A stretch of 56,589 nt of DNA from Lachnospiraceae bacterium UBA938 (GTDB lineage Bacteria > Bacillota > Clostridia > Lachnospirales > Lachnospiraceae). The notes below the pieces were generated by a model. The model was not told the origin of the DNA. It worked only from the letters and a program-made list of their open reading frames with translations, and did not search any database. The stretch's first letter is position 1; each line of letters starts with the position of its first letter. The stretch covers positions 1 through 56,589 of the forward strand of contig DBDG01000022.1 of the NCBI GenBank assembly GCA_002293475.1. The letters run 5' to 3'. The position numbers and the translations under genes are program-made. Below are positions 17,926 to 27,335 of the stretch, one piece after another.

Positions 17926-18607
17926 AATATTGATTATTGAGGATGAAGAAGCCATTGCCGATCTGGAGAAGGATTATCTTGAACTGAGCGGATTTGAAGT
18001 TAAAATCTGCAATGCAGGAGATGTTGGAATGCAGACTGCCCTTGCGGAGGATTTTGACCTGATTGTCTTGGATCTGATGCTGCCGGGTGTGGATGGCTTT
18101 GAGATCTGCAAGAGTATCCGGGAAGAAAAGAATATTCCCATTATTATGGTATCGGCCAAGAAAGATGATATTGATAAAATCAGAGGCCTTGGCCTTGGTG
18201 CCGATGACTATATGACCAAACCGTTTAGCCCCAGCGAGCTGGTAGCCAGAGTCAAAGCGCATCTGGCTAGGTATGACCGTTTGGTCGGAACCGGTCAGAA
18301 AGTAAATGATGTGGTGGAAATCAGAGGAATCCGGATTGATAAGACTGCCCGCCGAGTTATGGTAGACGGCGAAGAGAAGGCTTTTACGGGAAAGGAATTT
18401 GACCTGCTGACTTTTTTGGCGGAGAACCCCAATCATGTATATACTAAGGAAGAACTGTTTAGGGAAATATGGGATATGGATTCGATCGGCGATATAGCGA
18501 CGGTGACGGTTCATATTAAGAAAATTCGGGAAAAAATCGAATATGATTCGGCAAAACCGCAGTATATTGAAACTATATGGGGTGTCGGGTACCGGTTTAA
18601 GATATGA
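17918..18607 (+). CDS. OmpR/PhoB-family response regulator
   Basis: A 229-residue regulator. The receiver domain has the acidic pair E8-D9, phospho-acceptor D52 (IVLDLMLPG) and K (TKPFSP). The C-terminal winged-helix DNA-binding domain (about 130-229) ends in the family's VTVHIKKIREKIE...YIETIWGVGYRFKI. Start ATG 17918 overlaps the kinase stop (ATGAGTAA) with GAAAGGAT upstream. It overlaps the pseudouridine synthase by ATGA, so all three genes are translationally coupled. Confidence 0.96.
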   Translation: MSKILIIEDEEAIADLEKDYLELSGFEVKICNAGDVGMQTALAEDFDLIVLDLMLPGVDGFEICKSIREEKNIPIIMVSAKKDDIDKIRGLGLGADDYMTKPFSPSELVARVKAHLARYDRLVGTGQKVNDVVEIRGIRIDKTARRVMVDGEEKAFTGKEFDLLTFLAENPNHVYTKEELFREIWDMDSIGDIATVTVHIKKIREKIEYDSAKPQYIETIWGVGYRFKI

Positions 18608-19329
18608 CGGAGCTGCTAATTGTTGACGAGGATAATGATATCATCGTGGTTCACAAGCCGGCCGGCCTAGCGACCCAGACTGCCCGCTTAGGGGAAAAAG
18701 ATGTGGTAAGTGAACTGAAAAATCATCTGGCTTGTCAGGAAGATAAAAAGATGAGAAATATGTCAGACAGTGCAGATCCATATGTAGGCATCGTACATCG
18801 TCTTGACCAGCCAGTAGAGGGTCTGCTTGTATTTGCCAAGAACCGTGAAGCCGCGGCTAAGTTAAGCAGTCAGACGGCAGAGCGGATCATGGGTAAGTCC
18901 TACTATGCCTTGGTTATAGGTAAGCCGGAGAACGACAAAGGGGAGCTGAAGGACTATCTGCGGCATGACAAGCAGAGTAACCGCGTATATATTGCGCCGG
19001 CCGGTGGCTTACTAGGGAGCAGTAAAGCGGCCTGTTTGCAGTATACAGTGTTAGATTATCAGGAAAATGTAACTTTCTTGGACATCCGGCTGATAACGGG
19101 CAGGCACCATCAGATACGTGTCCAGCTATCTAATGCCGGTCTGCCGCTGCTAGGAGACCAACGCTATGGAAGCACCGAGTCTCAGGAAATTAGCCGCCGG
19201 ATGAACTGCTGGAAGATAGCACTGTGTGCTTATCGGCTGGAACTGCTTCATCCGCGGACGGGAAAGTGGAAAAATTATGAAATAAAACCGGATAATCAGG
19301 TATTTTCATCCTTTTTTACCAGTACATAA
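18604..19329 (+). CDS. RluA-family pseudouridine synthase
   Basis: A 241-residue pseudouridine synthase of the RluA family with the catalytic motif HRLDQPVEGLLVFAK (D68) and GRHHQIRVQL-NAGLPLLGDQRYG. It has no N-terminal S4 RNA-binding domain. The HRLDQP (not HRLDRP) variant and the 241-residue length are typical of small, uncharacterised members. It isomerises uridine in rRNA or tRNA; the target site is unknown. Coupled by ATGA overlap to the response regulator. Confidence 0.9.
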   Translation: MTELLIVDEDNDIIVVHKPAGLATQTARLGEKDVVSELKNHLACQEDKKMRNMSDSADPYVGIVHRLDQPVEGLLVFAKNREAAAKLSSQTAERIMGKSYYALVIGKPENDKGELKDYLRHDKQSNRVYIAPAGGLLGSSKAACLQYTVLDYQENVTFLDIRLITGRHHQIRVQLSNAGLPLLGDQRYGSTESQEISRRMNCWKIALCAYRLELLHPRTGKWKNYEIKPDNQVFSSFFTST

Positions 19330-19445
19330 CCATTTTTACCATTTATTAACCATTAATGCTCTATATAAAGCTCTATAAATTAAGTAAAATTACTCATACT
19401 ACAATATGGGAATTTTTATTTAATTAAGAAGTATATGGGGTTTTT

Positions 19446-20540
19446 ATGGAAAAAATTATCGCAAGGATATTTACCAGAAAAAATAAAGAATTCTTGATCG
19501 TGGCGGGAGTGATACTGGGGGTTTATCTGGCAATGAAATTTGTCAGCCCGCTGGTTGCTCCTTTCTTGTTTGCTTTTTTAATTGTGGCTTATTTATATCC
19601 TAAGCTGGAGCGTATCCATAAAAAGCTTCATATAAAAAAAGGCGTCATGGCTTCTATTTTTATACTCGCTGTCTGCATCTTGCTGGCTGTGCTGGTAGGC
19701 TTGACATTCAGCGCTCTATATCGGAAGTGTATGGAAATACTGAGTCAGATCGACGTGATAGAAGAGCAATTAGGTGTTTTCTTACGAAACTGCTGTGACA
19801 GCATTGAAAGGCGGTTTGGATTTGACGGCAGCTATATTGAGAACTTTATTTTGGAACAGGTGAATATTCAGATTGAAAACCTAGAAATTGAAGTAATGCC
19901 GAAACTGATGGGCGGTTCCCTGATATATCTTAAAAATATGGCGGGTTTCTTTGGGTTTTTTGTCGTGATGATTATTAGTATCTTGTTGCTGATTAAAGAT
20001 TATGATAAGATTGTAAACAGGGCAAAAAGCTTTAAGAGCCTCCACTGCGTTGTCAGGATTGGGCATAAAGTATTGAAATATATCCGGACATTCTTACGTG
20101 CCCAGGTCATAATCTTATTGGTCATCAGCGGGATATGCGCCCTGAGCCTGTGGGCGGCCGGCATCAAAGGCGGCATTACAATCGGCATTATTGCCGGTAT
20201 TATGGAGACGCTTCCTTTCATCGGAACCGGCATTATCCTGGTTCCTTTAGCCGTTATTCAGCTGTTTTCGGAAGCTTATTGGCAGGCCGGAGCCTGTCTC
20301 CTGCTATACGGCATCTGTGTCCTGACAAGGGAAGTGCTGGAGCCTAAGCTGATCGGAGACAAGATGGGAATCTGGCCGGTGGCTATCTTGTTTTCAGTGT
20401 ATGTAGGAATCCGGCTGTTCGGTTTAATGGGAATTATCAAGGGTCCGGTAGGCTTGGTCATTATATTTGAGACTTACCGCTATTTAAAGGAAATCAGGGA
20501 AGAATGTCAGCAGGAACAACAGGAAAACTGTCCCGAATAA
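19446..20540 (+). CDS. AI-2E-family (YtvI/PerM-like) membrane protein
   Basis: A 364-residue membrane protein with the AI-2E family layout. Two N-terminal helix pairs (about 17-50 and 62-85), a soluble central segment (about 90-150), then helices from about 155 to 350 with family motifs VPLAVIQLFS, LEPKLIGDKMGIWPVAILFSVYVGIRLFGLMGIIKGPVGLVI. Family members include the autoinducer-2 exporter TqsA, Na+/H+ antiporter-like proteins and sporulation protein YtvI; the transported species is unknown. ATG 19446 has GGGG 7 nt upstream. Its last 37 bp overlap the next gene. Confidence 0.88.
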   Translation: MEKIIARIFTRKNKEFLIVAGVILGVYLAMKFVSPLVAPFLFAFLIVAYLYPKLERIHKKLHIKKGVMASIFILAVCILLAVLVGLTFSALYRKCMEILSQIDVIEEQLGVFLRNCCDSIERRFGFDGSYIENFILEQVNIQIENLEIEVMPKLMGGSLIYLKNMAGFFGFFVVMIISILLLIKDYDKIVNRAKSFKSLHCVVRIGHKVLKYIRTFLRAQVIILLVISGICALSLWAAGIKGGITIGIIAGIMETLPFIGTGIILVPLAVIQLFSEAYWQAGACLLLYGICVLTREVLEPKLIGDKMGIWPVAILFSVYVGIRLFGLMGIIKGPVGLVIIFETYRYLKEIREECQQEQQENCPE

Positions 20541-22129
20541 AAGGATTTATCATTGATAGCCGCAGTTTTTTCTGGCAGGCTTATATTTTAATAATGGCAG
20601 TAATCTATCCTCTGTATGTGACTGCGGAAGGCTATGTCAGTATCGGTGAGGACAAATATCTTTTTTTCAAATATATTACGTTAAGCATATTAATAATGGC
20701 TTTAATATTTACCTTGGCAGTCCTGTTTAGCATGCTTAAGGAGATAAGATCCTTAACCGTACCGCAACTGACAGTCTTTATTTTCATTGGTTCTGCGGGA
20801 CTTTCTTTTGCATTTTCACCCTACCGTGAAACGGCATGGACGGGAGCGGAGGGGTGGTTCATGGGACTTATGACGCTATTACTGATTACGGCGGCATATT
20901 TCGGCATCAGCCGGATGTGGAAGTACTCCGGAGCTGTATGGATCGGGTTCGTGGCCGGTTCTGCGATAGTGTATATATTGGGCATATGTAACCGTTTTTC
21001 TTTTTATCCGGTTCCCTTCGCGGTGACATCACCGGAGTTTATTTCTACTTTGGGTAATATCAATTGGTTCTCTGGGTATTTTGCCGTGATATGGCCGATT
21101 GGCGCCTGTATGTATCTTTTTTTCGGTAATATTACCGGCAATAGCGTAATTAAAGCCGTCTTGGGGATTTATATGGTGCTTGCTTTTGGGGTAGGAGTAA
21201 CGCAGGGAAGCAGCAGCGTCTTTTTGTCGTTTATCGCGGTATTTTATATTTTACTACTTGTTATCATGGGCAGATGGGAGGTTTACGGTAAGAAATGGCT
21301 GCAGCTGGCGGCAATCTGGTGCCTTACTTGTCAGTTCATCAGGGTAATCAGGGTTGTTTTTCCCGGCAGGTACAATTATGCCACGGATAATCTCTGTGCC
21401 AAGGTCACCGGTTCTTCTTTCAGCCTGCTGCTGCTGGCGCTGGTCATTTTATGGTACGGTGCCACGAAAAGCCCCAAAATATGTGCGGTTATGAACAGTA
21501 AGGCGTTGAAAAGGGTACTTGTGGCGATACCGATAGCCGGGATCACACTTTATTTTTTGCTGCTGGCCGTTAACACGTTACTTCCCGCCGGGATTCCGGG
21601 TTTGGCCGGGAATAGTTATTTTATTTTTGACCAGGCTTGGGGAAATGCCAGAGGAGCGACCTGGGGAGCGGGCTTTAAACTGTTTTTCCGGATGGATCTG
21701 CGGCAAAAGCTTTTTGGTGTCGGCCCCGACTGTTTTGCGGAATATCTTTACAGTCAACCTGATCTGGTAGCAGGATTTGGTGAACTGTTTAACGGCGCAG
21801 TATTACGTAACTCTCATAATGAATGGCTGACCATGCTGATCAATACGGGAATAGTCGGCGCAGCTTCCTATGTGGCAATTTTTGTTGCGGTTATTGTGCG
21901 TTACATAAGAAAAGGAGCAGTCCGTCAGATCCTATATCTTCCCGCAGTCTGTGCGTTTAGCTATGCAGTACATAATATGGTCAGTTTTGGGCAGGTTTTA
22001 AATATGCCCTTGTTGTTCATTATTATGGGTATCGGAGAAAGTTATGACCGGCTCGCCGTTACACTGCCGGCCGGCCAGACTATGCCAAAGGAGAAAGAAG
22101 AAGATGAAGAAAAAAATCGCTTTTTTTGA
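20504..22129 (+). CDS. O-antigen ligase/polymerase-like (Wzy/WaaL) membrane protein
   Basis: A 541-residue protein with about 12 membrane helices. The long loop near residues 390-445 carries the superfamily motif RNSHNEWLTMLINTGIVGAASYVAIF, typical of the O-antigen ligase/Wzy group that joins or polymerises lipid-linked glycans outside the membrane. In a monoderm it might act on teichoic or capsular glycans or attach sugars to proteins; no other glycan genes are adjacent. Start ATG 20504 has AGGGAAG upstream, inside the AI-2E gene. The last 26 bp overlap ldhA. Confidence 0.8.
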   Translation: MSAGTTGKLSRIKGFIIDSRSFFWQAYILIMAVIYPLYVTAEGYVSIGEDKYLFFKYITLSILIMALIFTLAVLFSMLKEIRSLTVPQLTVFIFIGSAGLSFAFSPYRETAWTGAEGWFMGLMTLLLITAAYFGISRMWKYSGAVWIGFVAGSAIVYILGICNRFSFYPVPFAVTSPEFISTLGNINWFSGYFAVIWPIGACMYLFFGNITGNSVIKAVLGIYMVLAFGVGVTQGSSSVFLSFIAVFYILLLVIMGRWEVYGKKWLQLAAIWCLTCQFIRVIRVVFPGRYNYATDNLCAKVTGSSFSLLLLALVILWYGATKSPKICAVMNSKALKRVLVAIPIAGITLYFLLLAVNTLLPAGIPGLAGNSYFIFDQAWGNARGATWGAGFKLFFRMDLRQKLFGVGPDCFAEYLYSQPDLVAGFGELFNGAVLRNSHNEWLTMLINTGIVGAASYVAIFVAVIVRYIRKGAVRQILYLPAVCAFSYAVHNMVSFGQVLNMPLLFIIMGIGESYDRLAVTLPAGQTMPKEKEEDEEKNRFF

Positions 22130-23090
22130 CACCAAACCATATGACATGGAATGGTTTGACCGGCTGAACACGCAATATCAGCTTATTTACCACGAGGCTA
22201 AGCTGAATCCCCATACTGCTAGGCTGGCAAAAGGATGCGCTGCGGTCTGCGGCTTTGTGAACGATGACATCGGAAAGGAGACGATAGATATCCTTGCGGA
22301 AGAAGGTGTCAAGTTACTGGCTATGCGCTCGGCCGGCTACAGCAATGTAGATGTCAAGGCCGCCGCCGGTAAATTCCCTGTTGTCAGAGTTCCGGCCTAC
22401 TCGCCTTATGCCGTAGCGGAGCATGCCATGGCGCTGCTATTGTCGCTGAACCGTAAAACCCATAAAGCTTATGTGCGGACCAGAGAGTTTAATTTCAGCC
22501 TGACCGGCTTGATGGGTATTGATCTTTACGGAAAGACGGTAGGCGTGATCGGCACCGGCAAAATCGGCCGGGTATTTATTGATATCTGCCGGGGCTTTGG
22601 CATGGAAATCGTTGCTTATGACCCTTACCCGGCGGATGATGAGCGGATCCAATATGTCGGCCTTTCGGAACTGTTTCAAAAAAGCGACGTAATTTCCCTT
22701 CATGCTCCGCTGACCGAACAGACCCGGCATATTTTGGACAAACAGGCTTTTGAGTCAATGAAAAACAGTGTCTTTATCATTAATACGTCAAGAGGCGGGC
22801 TGATTGACAGTGAAGCGTTGCTGAACGCCTTAAATGAAGAAAAAATAGGGGGTGCCGGCCTAGATGTTTATGAGGAAGAAGAGGATTTTTTCTTTGAAGA
22901 CAGGTCGGGAACGATTATTAGGGATGACATTCTTTCGCTGTTGCTGTCCCGGCCAAATGTGATTATCACTTCGCATCAGGCATTTTTTACTGAAGAAGCC
23001 TTGAAAAATATTGCCGAGGTAACATTGCAGAATATGGATGAGTTTTTTGCGGGGAAAGCGCTGAATAATGTAGTAACAGAAAGAATTTAA
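22104..23090 (+). CDS. ldhA: D-lactate dehydrogenase (fermentative type)
   Basis: A 328-residue D-2-hydroxyacid dehydrogenase of the D-LDH subgroup. The NAD motif G150-T-G152-K-I-G155 is followed by the usual acidic residue region (VAYDPYP). Catalytic elements: INTSRGGLIDSEALLNAL (Arg), GLDVYEEEEDFFFEDRSG (Glu) and ITSHQAFFTEEAL (His). The E-rich EEEEDFFFEDRS segment is characteristic of fermentative D-LDHs. It reduces pyruvate to D-lactate and regenerates NAD+. ATG 22104 has AAAGGAG upstream; the start lies inside the previous gene, so they are probably co-transcribed. Confidence 0.9.
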   Translation: MKKKIAFFDTKPYDMEWFDRLNTQYQLIYHEAKLNPHTARLAKGCAAVCGFVNDDIGKETIDILAEEGVKLLAMRSAGYSNVDVKAAAGKFPVVRVPAYSPYAVAEHAMALLLSLNRKTHKAYVRTREFNFSLTGLMGIDLYGKTVGVIGTGKIGRVFIDICRGFGMEIVAYDPYPADDERIQYVGLSELFQKSDVISLHAPLTEQTRHILDKQAFESMKNSVFIINTSRGGLIDSEALLNALNEEKIGGAGLDVYEEEEDFFFEDRSGTIIRDDILSLLLSRPNVIITSHQAFFTEEALKNIAEVTLQNMDEFFAGKALNNVVTERI

Positions 23091-23111
23091 GAGAACTTTA
23101 TATATTTTTTA

Positions 23112-23140
23112 TTGTCATTGCTTGATATTAGGAATATAAT
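23112..23140 (+). promoter_or_regulatory. Sigma-A promoter of the ABC exporter operon
   Basis: TTGTCA at 23112-23117, 17-bp spacer, perfect TATAAT at 23135-23140; about 50 nt before the chosen TTG start. Confidence 0.75.
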
Positions 23141-23194
23141 TAAGCTTCCGGGAATTCTGTGAAAGAGTACCGCTGCGTCAAGGAGGATTTTATT

Positions 23195-25456
23195 TTGTTT
23201 AGGATATTTAAGTATTTAAAAGGTTTTAGTTTGCCAATTATCACAATTATTGTACTTTTGGTTACCCAAGCTTACTGTGACCTGGCATTGCCGCAATATA
23301 TGTCCGATCTCGTTGATGTCGGCATTACCGGAATGGGCATCGAGAATATTGCGCCAGATGAGATGAGGGCGGAGACTTATGAAAGCCTCCGGCTTTTTAT
23401 GGATGACAGCGAAAAGGCGGCATTTGAACAAGCATATGCACTTAATGCGGACGGCCATTATGAAATGCGGCAAAAAGACTCGCCGATGACCGAAGCGATG
23501 AACGGTCTTTTGGGGGAGCCCATGGTTATGGTCAGCCTTTTGAGCAATCCTGAGCAAGCGGCCATGCTAAACGGTGGCGGTTCCGAAGGCGGGGATTCAG
23601 AGTCATCAGTTTTTGCCGGTTTATCAGATATCCCTGGTTTATCCATGGATTTATCCAAGGATTTATCCATGGATATGATTAAAGAAGCGACAGCGGCAGG
23701 CATGATGGATGCGGCGATGTTGCTGGATATGCGCGTTACAGTAATAACGTTATTAGGAGATATGAAGGAAACGATCATTGAACAATTGGCACCTGCATTG
23801 GTCAGCGCTGAATATGAAGCCATCGGCACGGATATGGCTAGTCTGCAGATGGATTATATTTTATCCAAAGGCGGGGTCATGATATTATTCGCACTGGCGA
23901 TGATGCTTTCTACGATACTGGTAGGACTTCTGGCCGCCAAGACCGGCGGGAAGCTGGGCCTGAATCTTAGGAAAAAAGTATTCAGGAAGGTCATCTCTTT
24001 TTCCAATGCGGAGATTGACCAGTTTTCTACCGCATCCCTGATAACCAGAAGTACCAATGACATCCAGCAGGTACAGTTCGTATCCATTATGATGCTGCGA
24101 ATGATTATATATGCTCCTATTCTGGGGATCGGCGGCGTGATCAAAGTGGCCGGTACTCAGACCGGCATGGGATGGATTATCGGCGTCGCCGTAGGCTGTA
24201 TCATGGTAATTGTCGCGGTGCTGCTCACGGTAACGATGCCAAGGTTTAACAAGATGCAGATCCTGTTAGACCGGCTGAATCTGGTTTCCCGGGAGATCCT
24301 GACCGGTACTCCGGTAATCAGGGCCTTCAGCCGGGAAAAATACGAAGAAAAGCGGTTTGACAAAGCCAGCACCGACCTGATGAAAAATCAACTGTTTGTA
24401 AACCGTGTCATGGCTCTGATGATGCCTTTAATGATGCTGCTGATGAATGCGATTACCCTTGCGATTGTCTGGTTCGGCGCTCAGGGGGTGGATCTGGGTA
24501 CGATGATGGTCGGAGATCTGATGGCTTTTATTTCTTATACGATGCAGATCGTGATGTCCTTCCTGATGCTGACGATGATGTCGATTATGTTGCCGCGGGC
24601 TTTGGTTGCGGCCAAGCGTATTGATGAGATCTTAGTAACAGAAGTAACAATCCATGACAGCCGTAACGTTCGGGATGAACAGCTCGCGGACGCCAGCGGA
24701 ACGATTGAATTTGCCGATGTATCTTTTCGCTATCCAAACGCGGATGAGGATGCGTTGGAACATCTTACATTTACGGCTAAGCCAGGTGAGACTACGGCTA
24801 TTATCGGCAGTACCGGCTGCGGGAAATCTACTCTGTTGCACTTGATTCCCCGCTTTTATGATGTGACTAGGGGACGGATTACGATAGACGGTGTTGATAT
24901 CCGAGAGCTTTCCCAGCAAAAACTCCGGAGCCTGATCGGTTTCGTACCTCAGAAAGGGGTGCTGTTCTCCGGGAATATAACTTCTAATATTAAGTTTGCC
25001 GGTGACTGGATTAGCGATGAACAGATGAACGAGGCCGCCCAGATTGCACAAGCACGGGAGTTTATCGAAGAAAAGCCTGAGAAGTTTGAAAGTGAGATTT
25101 CACAGGGCGGGACCAATGTCTCAGGAGGACAGCGGCAGCGCCTGTCGATCGCTAGGGCGATTGCCAAACAGGCGAAAATATTCCTGTTTGACGACAGTTT
25201 TTCTGCCTTGGACTATAAAACCGATGTTACCCTGCGAAAAGCATTGCATCAGAAAGTAAGAGAAGCCACGGTCATAATTGTGGCGCAGCGTATCAATACA
25301 ATTCTTCATGCGGACAAAATCATTGTCTTGGAGGACGGCAAGATCGTCGGTATCGGTACGCACCGGCAATTATTGGAAAGCTGTGAATCATACCGGGAAA
25401 TTGCCAGTTCACAGCTGTCGGAAGCGGAATTACGCGGAAAGGGAGGGATTGCATAA
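23195..25456 (+). CDS. ABC exporter half-transporter with large extracellular insertion (degenerate-site subunit)
   Basis: A 753-residue membrane-plus-ATPase protein. Between helix 1 (about 10-30) and helix 2 (about 230-250) lies an extracytoplasmic insertion of about 190 residues, far longer than in standard exporters. The remaining helices run to about 485. The ATPase has Walker A GSTGCGKST (K544), signature NVSGGQRQ and Walker B FLFDDSFSALD, in which the catalytic Glu is replaced by Asp. This marks the degenerate half of a heterodimer with the next gene. The start is TTG 23195, with AGGAGG at 23181-23186 and 8-nt spacing; the in-frame GTG 23159 lacks a site. It probably exports drugs or lipids; substrate unknown. 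Confidence 0.9.
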   Translation: MFRIFKYLKGFSLPIITIIVLLVTQAYCDLALPQYMSDLVDVGITGMGIENIAPDEMRAETYESLRLFMDDSEKAAFEQAYALNADGHYEMRQKDSPMTEAMNGLLGEPMVMVSLLSNPEQAAMLNGGGSEGGDSESSVFAGLSDIPGLSMDLSKDLSMDMIKEATAAGMMDAAMLLDMRVTVITLLGDMKETIIEQLAPALVSAEYEAIGTDMASLQMDYILSKGGVMILFALAMMLSTILVGLLAAKTGGKLGLNLRKKVFRKVISFSNAEIDQFSTASLITRSTNDIQQVQFVSIMMLRMIIYAPILGIGGVIKVAGTQTGMGWIIGVAVGCIMVIVAVLLTVTMPRFNKMQILLDRLNLVSREILTGTPVIRAFSREKYEEKRFDKASTDLMKNQLFVNRVMALMMPLMMLLMNAITLAIVWFGAQGVDLGTMMVGDLMAFISYTMQIVMSFLMLTMMSIMLPRALVAAKRIDEILVTEVTIHDSRNVRDEQLADASGTIEFADVSFRYPNADEDALEHLTFTAKPGETTAIIGSTGCGKSTLLHLIPRFYDVTRGRITIDGVDIRELSQQKLRSLIGFVPQKGVLFSGNITSNIKFAGDWISDEQMNEAAQIAQAREFIEEKPEKFESEISQGGTNVSGGQRQRLSIARAIAKQAKIFLFDDSFSALDYKTDVTLRKALHQKVREATVIIVAQRINTILHADKIIVLEDGKIVGIGTHRQLLESCESYREIASSQLSEAELRGKGGIA
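23636..23671 (+). repeat. Three 12-bp in-frame tandem repeats
   Basis: GGTTTATCCATG, GATTTATCCAAG and GATTTATCCATG follow one another inside the extracellular insertion of the exporter gene and encode the repeated LSMD-LSKD-LSMD pattern. The copies differ at two positions. Confidence 0.8.
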
Positions 25457-27315
25457 TGAGTGAGCGAAACAGCAATACGGTAAGACCTCCAAGAAGAATG
25501 GGTCCCGGCGGGCATGGCCCCATGGGTATGATGCCTGGGGAAAAAGCCAAGGATTTTAAAGGTTCTATTGGAAAATTAGTAAATTATATGGGCAAGTATA
25601 AGTTTGCTACGATAGCGGTAGTCATCTTTGCTGCTGCCGGAACTGTTTTTGGCATTCTCGGTCCCGATATTCTGGGTCAAGCGATTACCGAACTGTATAA
25701 CGGCTACAGGGATAAGTTGCAGGGAACGGGCGGAATCGATTTTACCAAGATCGGCAATATTATTTTACAGTTACTGATGCTATATGGAATCAGTGCGGCC
25801 TTCTCCTTCATCCAAGGATGGATTATGTCGGGGATTTCCCAGCAATTAAGTTTTCGGCTTCGTCGGGAACTTTCAGAAAAGATTAACCGGATGCCGATGA
25901 AATATTTTGAATCCAATGCGGTAGGTGATATTCTATCCCGCATTACCAATGACGTGGATACTTTGGGGCAGACTCTGAATCAGAGCATCGTTACCCTGAT
26001 TACATCGATCACGACAGTCATCGGCGTACTGATTATGATGCTGCGCATCAGTCCGCTGATGACCCTGATTCCTTTAGTCATGTTGCCGGTAACTGGCGGA
26101 CTGATCGGCGTGGTGGTTAAGAAGTCGCAGAAATATTTTACCGATCAGCAACATTATCTGGGAAAAATCAATGGTCAGATTGAAGAAGTCTATGGCGGCC
26201 ATAATATTATCAAAGTCTTTAATCGAGAACAGGATACAATGGATGAGTTTGAGCAGACCAATGAAATATTATACCAGTCAGGATGGAAATCACAGTTTAT
26301 ATCCGGGATGATGATGCCCATCATGGGTTTCGTCGGTAACCTAGGTTATGTCGCGGTGGCGGTAGTCGGCAGTATCCTGACGGTCCGCGGTACGATTGAG
26401 ATTGGTGCTATTCAGGCATTTATACAATATGTACGGAATTTTACACAGCCCATCCAGCAGGCAGCCCAGGTGTCCAATATGCTTCAGATGACGGCAGCGG
26501 CGGCGGAACGGGTATTTGAGTTTTTAGAGGAAGCGGAAGAAGACCAAGTTGCCGCAGATGAGGCAGTTCGGGAGGCGCAAGGCGAGGTTGTCTTTGACCA
26601 CGTCCGATTCGGTTATGACCCGGATTCCATCATTATCAACGACTTTAGCTGTACAGTGGAACCGGGGCAGATGATAGCCATCGTCGGTCCTACCGGAGCC
26701 GGAAAAACGACAATGGTCAAACTGCTGATGCGCTTCTTTGATGTCAACAGCGGAGCGATCCGAGTGGACGGACAGGATATCCGGGAATTTAATCGCGGCC
26801 AGCTACGCGAGAACCTGGGGATGGTGCTTCAGGATACCTGGCTGTTCAAAGGAACGATCATGGAAAATATCCGTTACGGCAAGCTGGACGCCAGCGATGA
26901 TGAAGTGATTGAAGCTGCCAAGGCGGCACATGCGCATCGGTTTATCCAGACGCTGCCGGAAGGTTATCAGATGGAGCTTAATGAAGATGCCAGCAATATT
27001 TCCCAGGGACAAAAACAGCTGCTTACGATTGCCCGGGCGATCCTGGCGGATAATCCGATTCTTATCTTGGATGAGGCGACTAGTTCGGTAGATACGCGAA
27101 CAGAGGCACGGATTCAGAAAGCGATGAGTAATCTGATGCAGGGGCGGACCAGCTTCGTGATTGCTCACCGGTTATCGACGATCCGCGAAGCAGACCGCAT
27201 CTTAGTCATGCGGGACGGTGATATTGTGGAACAGGGAAATCATGAGGAACTGCTCAAGCAGGGCGGTTTCTATGCCGAACTGTATAATTCACAGTTCGAG
27301 GAGGTTAGTGCATAA
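25456..27315 (+). CDS. ABC exporter half-transporter (catalytic Walker B subunit)
   Basis: A 619-residue ABC exporter half. The N-terminus is a proline/glycine/methionine-rich cytoplasmic stretch (RPPRRMGPGGHGPMGMMPG), then six helices (about 45-340) and an ATPase domain with Walker A GPTGAGKTT, Walker B ILDEATSSVD (catalytic Glu present) and the altered signature NISQGQKQ in place of LSGGQ. This complements the preceding subunit. ATG 25456 overlaps its stop by one base (TAATG), fixing 1:1 coupled synthesis. Comparable heterodimers are TM287/288, BmrCD and LmrCD. Confidence 0.94.
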   Translation: MSERNSNTVRPPRRMGPGGHGPMGMMPGEKAKDFKGSIGKLVNYMGKYKFATIAVVIFAAAGTVFGILGPDILGQAITELYNGYRDKLQGTGGIDFTKIGNIILQLLMLYGISAAFSFIQGWIMSGISQQLSFRLRRELSEKINRMPMKYFESNAVGDILSRITNDVDTLGQTLNQSIVTLITSITTVIGVLIMMLRISPLMTLIPLVMLPVTGGLIGVVVKKSQKYFTDQQHYLGKINGQIEEVYGGHNIIKVFNREQDTMDEFEQTNEILYQSGWKSQFISGMMMPIMGFVGNLGYVAVAVVGSILTVRGTIEIGAIQAFIQYVRNFTQPIQQAAQVSNMLQMTAAAAERVFEFLEEAEEDQVAADEAVREAQGEVVFDHVRFGYDPDSIIINDFSCTVEPGQMIAIVGPTGAGKTTMVKLLMRFFDVNSGAIRVDGQDIREFNRGQLRENLGMVLQDTWLFKGTIMENIRYGKLDASDDEVIEAAKAAHAHRFIQTLPEGYQMELNEDASNISQGQKQLLTIARAILADNPILILDEATSSVDTRTEARIQKAMSNLMQGRTSFVIAHRLSTIREADRILVMRDGDIVEQGNHEELLKQGGFYAELYNSQFEEVSA

Positions 27316-27335
27316 GGGGTGTGGAGGTAGGTACA

